The translations under genes were made by a program, and so were the position numbers. A DNA stretch of 12,738 bases from Chitinophaga pinensis (GTDB lineage: Bacteria > Bacteroidota > Bacteroidia > AKYH767-A > OLB10): assembly GCA_945872015.1 (NCBI GenBank), contig CAMBYJ010000026.1:1-12738 (forward strand), written 5' to 3'. The notes beneath the pieces were generated by a model. It did no database searches, was not told where the DNA came from, and worked only from the letters and a program-made list of their open reading frames with translations. This document shows positions 7,924-12,738 of the stretch, in pieces; positions within the stretch are counted from its first letter, which is position 1; each line of letters starts with the position of its first letter.

Positions 7924-8964
7924 ATGAACATCTTGCTCATCTTAGCAGTCGTTTTTGGAACCTTGGTTCTAGTGCGTTTAGCCAATGTCGCGGCTATAGC
8001 TTCTAAACTTTCGGAAGAAAACGAAGAAGCAGAACAGGAAAGTGCAAACCGCTGGAATAGTATCGGTATGCTTACATTCTTAATTGTAGGTTTAATTACC
8101 ATGTTTTATCTTATTGATGCTTACGCTCCTTTGATGCTGCCAATATCAGCTTCAGAACATGGTGTAGCTATTGATGAGCTAATGTCAATTAATTGGATTG
8201 TTTTGTTTATTACATTCCTGATTACTCAGATATTATTATTCTTTTTTGCATTCAAATATAAATTCAATAAAAATAGAAGGTCATTCTATTTTCATGACAA
8301 TATTAAATTGGAAGCAATCTGGACAGTTATTCCAACAATCGTTTTAGCTTCATTAATCATAACTGGATTACAGGAGTGGAATGATATCACGAATAAGTCT
8401 GATAAAATGGAAGGTTTGAAAATCCAGGTTTATGCAAAGCAGTTTGATTTTACTGCTCGTTATGCAGGAGCAGATAAGAACCTTGGACGATCTAATTTCC
8501 GTTTAATTACTGATGTAAATCCTTTAGGAGTTGATTCCTTGGACAATACATCTTCTGATGATATTATTTCAAAAGAATTAGTGATGCCAAAAGGAGCGGA
8601 GGTAGAATTAGTCATCAACTCGCGTGATGTAATTCACTCAGTATATCTACCACATTTCCGAGTTCAGATGAATGCGGTTCCTGGTATGACAACACGCTTC
8701 TCTTTTAAACCAACTTTGACAACTGCAGAAATGCAAAAAGAAACAAAGAATCCAAAGTTCGAATATGTGATGCTTTGTAACAAGGTTTGTGGAGTGGCGC
8801 ATTATAACATGAAAATGCCAGTTAGAGTAGTTGAAATGGCTGAATATCAAGAATGGTTGAAATCTCAATCGCTTGTGTTCCCTGCAGCAGCTGATTCATC
8901 AGCCCCTGCTTCATCTTCTGCTACAGCCGAAATGATGTCAACTTCAACAACCGGAACAAACTAG
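7924..8964 (+). CDS. coxB: Cytochrome c oxidase subunit II (CuA-containing)
   Basis: Subunit II of an aa3-type terminal oxidase. It accepts electrons at the binuclear CuA centre and hands them to heme a of CoxA. CuA ligands are all visible in the C-terminal cupredoxin domain: His238 (DVIHS), Cys285, Cys289, His293 and Met296, in a CNKVCGVAHYNM block. The residue between the two Cys that is usually Glu is Lys here; that ligand acts through its backbone carbonyl, so function should be kept. Hydrophobic segments lie at about 3-20, 46-66, 90-111 and 131-150; the last contains the typical subunit II segment IKLEAIWTVIPTIVL. The 346 residues and extra N-terminal hydrophobic segments are usual in Bacteroidota. 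The tail from about 325 is Ala/Ser/Thr-rich and probably disordered. No cytochrome c domain is fused. It lies between actF and coxA, 47 bases before coxA. Confidence 0.95.
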   Translation: MNILLILAVVFGTLVLVRLANVAAIASKLSEENEEAEQESANRWNSIGMLTFLIVGLITMFYLIDAYAPLMLPISASEHGVAIDELMSINWIVLFITFLITQILLFFFAFKYKFNKNRRSFYFHDNIKLEAIWTVIPTIVLASLIITGLQEWNDITNKSDKMEGLKIQVYAKQFDFTARYAGADKNLGRSNFRLITDVNPLGVDSLDNTSSDDIISKELVMPKGAEVELVINSRDVIHSVYLPHFRVQMNAVPGMTTRFSFKPTLTTAEMQKETKNPKFEYVMLCNKVCGVAHYNMKMPVRVVEMAEYQEWLKSQSLVFPAAADSSAPASSSATAEMMSTSTTGTN

Positions 8965-9011
8965 TTAATTAAAATAATTGTTTAACCTGTAAACGATAAA
9001 AAAACTTTCAC

Positions 9012-10847
9012 ATGGAAGTGAATCCAAATAAACACATTGCTCACAGTGCTCACGCAGATGCACATGGTCACGCTCACGATCACCACGATCACGATCACGA
9101 TGATAATTTCTGGTCGAAATATATATTTTCAACCGATCACAAAATGATTGCAAAGCAGTATTTGAATACTGCAATTGTAATGGCATTTATAGCGATGTTT
9201 ATGTCGCTTATATTCCGTATGCAATTGGCTTGGCCTGATGCAAAAATTCCTTTCTTGCAAGATCTTATTGGTAAGTGGGGAAAAGATGGTAAACTAGATC
9301 CAGGGTTTTATCTTGCATTAGTTACTATCCACGGAACTATCATGGTATTCTTCGTATTAACAGGTGGTTTAAGTGGTACTTTCTCAAATCTACTAATTCC
9401 TCTTCAGGTTGGTGCAAGAGATATGGCATCTGGTTTCTTAAATGCTTTGTCGTTTTGGTTCTTTGCACTATCAAGTGTTATTATGTTGGTTTCTTTGGGA
9501 GTTGAATCAGGTCCAGCATCCGGCGGTTGGACAGTTTACCCTCCATTAAGTGCATTGCCACAAGCAATACCAGGTTCTGGTTTGGGTATGACTTTATGGT
9601 TAATATCAATGGTATTCTTTATCGCTTCTTCATTACTAGGAGGTATAAATTATATTTCAACGGTTCTTAACTTGAGAACTAAAGGTATGACAATGACACG
9701 CCTTCCATTAACTGTATGGGCATTCTTTGTTACAGCAATCTTAGGAGTATTATCGTTCCCAGTATTGTTAGCAGCAGCGTTGCTATTAGTGTTTGATAGA
9801 AGTTTTGGAACAAGTTTCTACTTGAGTGATATCTTCATCGATGGTGCTCCACTTGATCATGCAGGTGGTTCTCCAATCTTATATCAGCATTTATTCTGGT
9901 TCTTAGGTCACCCTGAAGTATATATCGTATTATTACCTGCACTAGGTTTAACTTCTGAGGTTATCTCTGTTAACTCACGTAAGCCAATCTTTGGTTATAA
10001 AGCCATGATTGGTTCTATATTAGTTATCGCTTTCTTATCATTCATCGTTTGGGGTCATCACATGTTCGTTACAGGTATGAATCCATTCTTAGGTTCGGTT
10101 TTCGTATTCACAACATTATTAGTTGCGATTCCTTCAGCTGTAAAAGTGTTCAACTATATCACAACGTTATGGAGAGGTAATATTCAGTTTACTCCTCAGA
10201 TGTTGTTTGGAATTGGCTTAGTATCCACGTTCATTACCGGTGGATTAACAGGTATCATCTTAGGTGATTCTGCATTGGATATCAATATCCATGATACGTA
10301 TTTCGTAGTAGCTCACTTCCATATCGTAATGGGTTCTTCTGCTTTCTTCGGAATGTTTGCTGGTGTTTATCATTGGTTCCCTCGTATGTACGGAAGAATG
10401 ATGAATATGAAATTAGGTTTCTTACACTTCTGGTTAACATTAATCGGTTTGTATGGTACTTTTTTTCCAATGCATTTCTTAGGATTAGCGGGTCTGCCTC
10501 GCCGTTATTATGCGTTTACTTCTTATGAAGCATTCGATACATTAATTAATATCAATCATATTGTAACTGTATTTGCGATTATCGGTGGTTTAGCTCAGTT
10601 TATATTCTTATTTAATTTCTACTACAGCATTAAATACGGTAAAAAATCTGTTCAGAATCCATGGAAATCAAATACGCTTGAGTGGACAGCACCTGTAGAG
10701 CATTTACATGGTAATTGGCCAGGAGCAATTCCTGAAGTTCACCGTTGGCCTTACGATTATGGTAAGCCAGGTGCTCCGGATGATTTTATTCCTCAAACGG
10801 TTCCTTTCTCTGAAACACCTGAGAGTAATACCCCACACGATCATTAA
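9012..10847 (+). CDS. coxA: Cytochrome c oxidase subunit I (heme a, heme a3-CuB), A1-type
   Basis: Catalytic subunit of the proton-pumping oxidase that reduces oxygen to water. Heme a ligands are His107 and His437, the heme a3 ligand is His435, and CuB ligands are His300, His349 and His350. Tyr304, in HPEVY, is the residue crosslinked to His300 in relatives. Proton-channel residues also fit: D-channel Asp137 and Asn144 with Glu302, and K-channel Lys378. Spacing between these sites equals that of the bovine enzyme except for an insertion between Asn144 and HPEVY. This places it in the A1 group. About twelve membrane spans are present. The first 31 residues are unusually rich in His (10) and Asp, partly from CACGAT repeats at 9075-9101. 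At 611 residues it is longer than mitochondrial subunit I, as is common in this phylum. A strong terminator follows 18 bases after the stop. Genes for subunits III and IV are not adjacent. Confidence 0.97.
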   Translation: MEVNPNKHIAHSAHADAHGHAHDHHDHDHDDNFWSKYIFSTDHKMIAKQYLNTAIVMAFIAMFMSLIFRMQLAWPDAKIPFLQDLIGKWGKDGKLDPGFYLALVTIHGTIMVFFVLTGGLSGTFSNLLIPLQVGARDMASGFLNALSFWFFALSSVIMLVSLGVESGPASGGWTVYPPLSALPQAIPGSGLGMTLWLISMVFFIASSLLGGINYISTVLNLRTKGMTMTRLPLTVWAFFVTAILGVLSFPVLLAAALLLVFDRSFGTSFYLSDIFIDGAPLDHAGGSPILYQHLFWFLGHPEVYIVLLPALGLTSEVISVNSRKPIFGYKAMIGSILVIAFLSFIVWGHHMFVTGMNPFLGSVFVFTTLLVAIPSAVKVFNYITTLWRGNIQFTPQMLFGIGLVSTFITGGLTGIILGDSALDINIHDTYFVVAHFHIVMGSSAFFGMFAGVYHWFPRMYGRMMNMKLGFLHFWLTLIGLYGTFFPMHFLGLAGLPRRYYAFTSYEAFDTLININHIVTVFAIIGGLAQFIFLFNFYYSIKYGKKSVQNPWKSNTLEWTAPVEHLHGNWPGAIPEVHRWPYDYGKPGAPDDFIPQTVPFSETPESNTPHDH

Positions 10848-10864
10848 TAACTAATAATAGTTTG

Positions 10865-10896
10865 AGAAGGCACTCTTTGGAGTGCCTTCTTTTATT
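10865..10896 (+). terminator. Intrinsic terminator ending the act-cox operon
   Basis: A perfect 11-bp stem (AGAAGGCACTC at 10865-10875 with GAGTGCCTTCT at 10880-10890), a TTTG loop, and a T-rich run TTTATT to 10896. It starts 18 bases after the coxA stop. The T tract follows only on the + strand, so it is oriented to stop transcription from coxA. It separates the respiratory genes from kynU, which would need its own promoter or read-through. Confidence 0.92.
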
Positions 10897-10923
10897 AAAT
10901 CAATTATTAAAACCATTAATTCA

Positions 10924-12231
10924 ATGCATACGTTCGAAAATACAAAGTCATTTGCTGATAGATTAGATCAAGAAGATGAGTTAGCGTATATGCGTAGCCG
11001 TTTTAATATTCCTCAACATGAGGGTAGCGATAGCGTTTACTTTTGTGGTAACTCGCTCGGACTTCAACCTAAAAATGCAAGTTTGTATGTGAATCAGGAG
11101 TTAACTGATTGGGCTCAGCTTGGAGTAGAAGGACATTTTAAAAAGGATACAGGTTGGTTTGCCTATCATGAATTAGTACGTGATGCAGCAGCACGTATAG
11201 TAGGTGCTAAGCCAATTGAAGTGGCGATAATGAACCATCTTACCGTAAATTTACACTTGTTGCTTGTCTCGTTTTATCGTCCTACAAAAGACCGCTACAA
11301 AATTATTTGTGAGGCTGGGGCATTTCCTTCCGATCGTTATGCTTTGCAATCACAAGCTCGCTTTCACGGCTTTGATCCCGATGATGCAATTGTTGAGTTA
11401 GAACCATCTGAAGGAAGTGATCTAATAACAGAAAAAGATATACTACAAGCAATTGAAGATTGCGGTGATGAGTTAGCGTTAGTAATGTTTGGAGGCGTTC
11501 ATTATTTCACCGGACAAGTTCTCAACTTTAAAAAGATTACTGAAGCAGCGCATGAAGTAGGTGCTTATGCTGGTTTCGATTTAGCACACGCAGCTGGAAA
11601 TTTAAAATTAGAATTGCATCAGTGGAATGTTGATTTTGCCGCATGGTGCTCATACAAATATTTAAATGGCGGTCCAGGGACCGTTGGTGGTATTTATGTA
11701 AACGAAAAGCATGTTAAGAATCCTCATTTGCCTCGCTTTGCAGGATGGTGGGGAAATGATCCTGCAACAAGGTTTAAAATGCCACATCAATTTACGCCGG
11801 TTTTAACTGCCGATAGCTGGCAGTTGAGTAATGCACCAATTCTCGAAATGGCTGCCCTTCGTGCTTCTTTTGAATTGTTTGATGAAGCAGGAATGGATCG
11901 ATTAGTGAAAAAAAGTAATGCACTTACATCGTATCTGAAATTTGTAATTGAAGATGTGCTTGTGAGTTGTAATAAAAGTGATTTGGTAAATTTAATAACT
12001 CCATTTACCGAGCAACAACAAGGTTGTCAGCTTTCATTGCAGTTTGAGACCGATGGCAAAAAGATATTTGATACCTTAACAAGTAAGGGTGTTATTGCCG
12101 ATTGGCGTGAGCCCGATCAAGAGGGAAGAGGAAGTGGTGTTATTCGCGTAGCTCCAGTACCGTTATACAATAGTTTTAATGATGTATTTCGTTTCGGTCA
12201 AATCTTGAAAGATGCGATCGAGGCGCTGTAA
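10924..12231 (+). CDS. kynU: Kynureninase
   Basis: PLP-dependent hydrolase that cleaves 3-hydroxykynurenine (or kynurenine) to 3-hydroxyanthranilate (or anthranilate) and alanine, in the cytoplasm. Numbered from the ATG at 10924 the protein has 435 residues, close to the family size. Family marks are CGNSLGLQPK (41-50), AGAFPSDRYALQSQ (131-144), the cofactor-ring Asp219 in FDLAHAAGN, and Lys245 in WCSYKYLNGGPG, the Schiff-base lysine. The C-terminal IRVAPVPLYNSF block is also typical. A GTG at 10882 would add 14 residues, but it lies inside the right arm of the coxA terminator and the added residues do not look like the family, so the ATG is preferred. No Shine-Dalgarno or clear Bacteroidota promoter was seen in the 76-base gap before it. 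With the downstream kmo it belongs to the kynurenine route of tryptophan degradation, which can supply quinolinate for NAD. Confidence 0.95.
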   Translation: MHTFENTKSFADRLDQEDELAYMRSRFNIPQHEGSDSVYFCGNSLGLQPKNASLYVNQELTDWAQLGVEGHFKKDTGWFAYHELVRDAAARIVGAKPIEVAIMNHLTVNLHLLLVSFYRPTKDRYKIICEAGAFPSDRYALQSQARFHGFDPDDAIVELEPSEGSDLITEKDILQAIEDCGDELALVMFGGVHYFTGQVLNFKKITEAAHEVGAYAGFDLAHAAGNLKLELHQWNVDFAAWCSYKYLNGGPGTVGGIYVNEKHVKNPHLPRFAGWWGNDPATRFKMPHQFTPVLTADSWQLSNAPILEMAALRASFELFDEAGMDRLVKKSNALTSYLKFVIEDVLVSCNKSDLVNLITPFTEQQQGCQLSLQFETDGKKIFDTLTSKGVIADWREPDQEGRGSGVIRVAPVPLYNSFNDVFRFGQILKDAIEAL

Positions 12232-12471
12232 AAAAGCCCTGATTTCGATATTGTATGATGTTTTACTTATAGATTATAACGTACAAGTTGACCTGTTAAT
12301 TTTAATTTCAAATAGTGATTTATAAATGCGCAGAGCCTGATTTTATTAGAGGAATCCTACTGAAAAAAGCAAATGTATTTTTCTCGATTTATTCTTTGTC
12401 ATATACTGCAAATTTAAATAAATAATTACGCTCGTTTTGCTTAATTTGGCGCTTGAAATCATATTTCTATC

Positions 12472-12738
12472 ATGAAAAATTTTACTGTAATCGGTTCAGG
12501 ACTTGTTGGGTCGTTGTTAAGTATATACTTAGCAAAAAAAGGATATAATGTTACTGTTTATGAACGTCGTCCCGATTTACGAAAGAATAGAATCAGCGCT
12601 GGTCGCTCTATAAATCTTGCTTTAAGCGATAGAGGTTGGAGAGGATTAGCAGGTGTAGGAATCGTTGATGAGATTAAAAAAGTGGCTATTCCAATGGCAG
12701 GTCGCATGATGCATAGTGTTAAAGGGGAACTGACATAT
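12472..12738 (+). CDS. kmo: Kynurenine 3-monooxygenase (3' end missing)
   Basis: FAD-dependent aromatic hydroxylase that converts L-kynurenine to 3-hydroxykynurenine using NADPH and oxygen, the step before kynureninase. Only the first 89 codons are present, and the frame is open to the last base. They show the FAD-binding Rossmann start with GSGLVG (8-13), the acidic residue ending the second strand (Glu31 in VYERRP), and the block GRSINLALSDRG (44-55), which is characteristic of this enzyme among flavin hydroxylases. The ATG at 12472 sits directly before the first beta strand, as expected. The 240 bases between kynU and this start contain no convincing gene, RNA or clear promoter; they are AT-rich and may hold the kmo promoter. 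The pairing with kynU in the same direction supports the assignment. Confidence 0.93.
   Translation, partial: MKNFTVIGSGLVGSLLSIYLAKKGYNVTVYERRPDLRKNRISAGRSINLALSDRGWRGLAGVGIVDEIKKVAIPMAGRMMHSVKGELTY

Noticed and set aside
10882..10923. Extension of kynU to a GTG at 10882.
   Set aside because: The codon lies in the terminator stem and the 14 added residues are not family-like; the ATG at 10924 fits better.
12219..12246. Possible terminator after kynU: AGG(C)GCT pairing with AGCCCT.
   Set aside because: The stem is short with a bulge and no T run follows, so it is not a convincing intrinsic terminator.
12232..12471. Promoter or small gene in the kynU-kmo gap, e.g. TTAATTTG near 12440-12450.
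   Set aside because: It only loosely resembles the Bacteroidota TAnnTTTG element and has no TTG at the right distance; no open frame with a plausible start was found.

Overview
The window is one strand-uniform stretch of a bacterial chromosome, read entirely on the + strand. It looks like a member of the Bacteroidota. The base composition is AT-rich, none of the start codons has a recognisable Shine-Dalgarno sequence, the lipoprotein signal ends in a Bacteroidota-style LAASC-SKD, and the gene order of alternative complex III followed by cytochrome oxidase subunits II and I is well known from this phylum. The sequence alone does not fix the genus.

Positions 1-10847 hold a tightly packed respiratory gene cluster: actA (5' end outside the window), actB, actC, actD, actE, actF, then coxB and coxA. 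Gaps between genes are about 11-49 bases and show no terminator, so one operon is likely. It ends at a strong intrinsic terminator at 10865-10896, just after coxA. Together the genes encode a menaquinol:cytochrome c (or direct menaquinol-to-oxidase) electron path. ActC and ActF are NrfD-type membrane subunits facing the quinone pool. ActB carries iron-sulfur clusters, and ActA (five CxxCH motifs) plus ActE (one CxxCH) carry c-type hemes. ActD is a small membrane subunit. CoxB (CuA) and CoxA (heme a, heme a3-CuB) reduce oxygen. All metal ligands of CoxA and CoxB, and the D- and K-channel residues of an A1-type oxidase, are present. Subunits III and IV are not encoded here.

Positions 10924-12738 belong to a different pathway: kynureninase (kynU) and, after a 240-base gap without a gene, the first 89 codons of kynurenine 3-monooxygenase (kmo), cut by the window end. 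These are steps of tryptophan breakdown to 3-hydroxyanthranilate, which in many Bacteroidota feeds NAD synthesis. The kmo step needs oxygen.

I saw no mobile element, CRISPR array, RNA gene or obviously foreign segment. The window is a well-preserved example of known systems, not a clearly new one. The points most worth a second look are details: a combined Tat/lipobox signal and a three-cysteine cluster site in ActB, His-rich segments in CoxA and ActF, an ActA that must extend upstream, and a kynU start that is easily mis-called inside the terminator.
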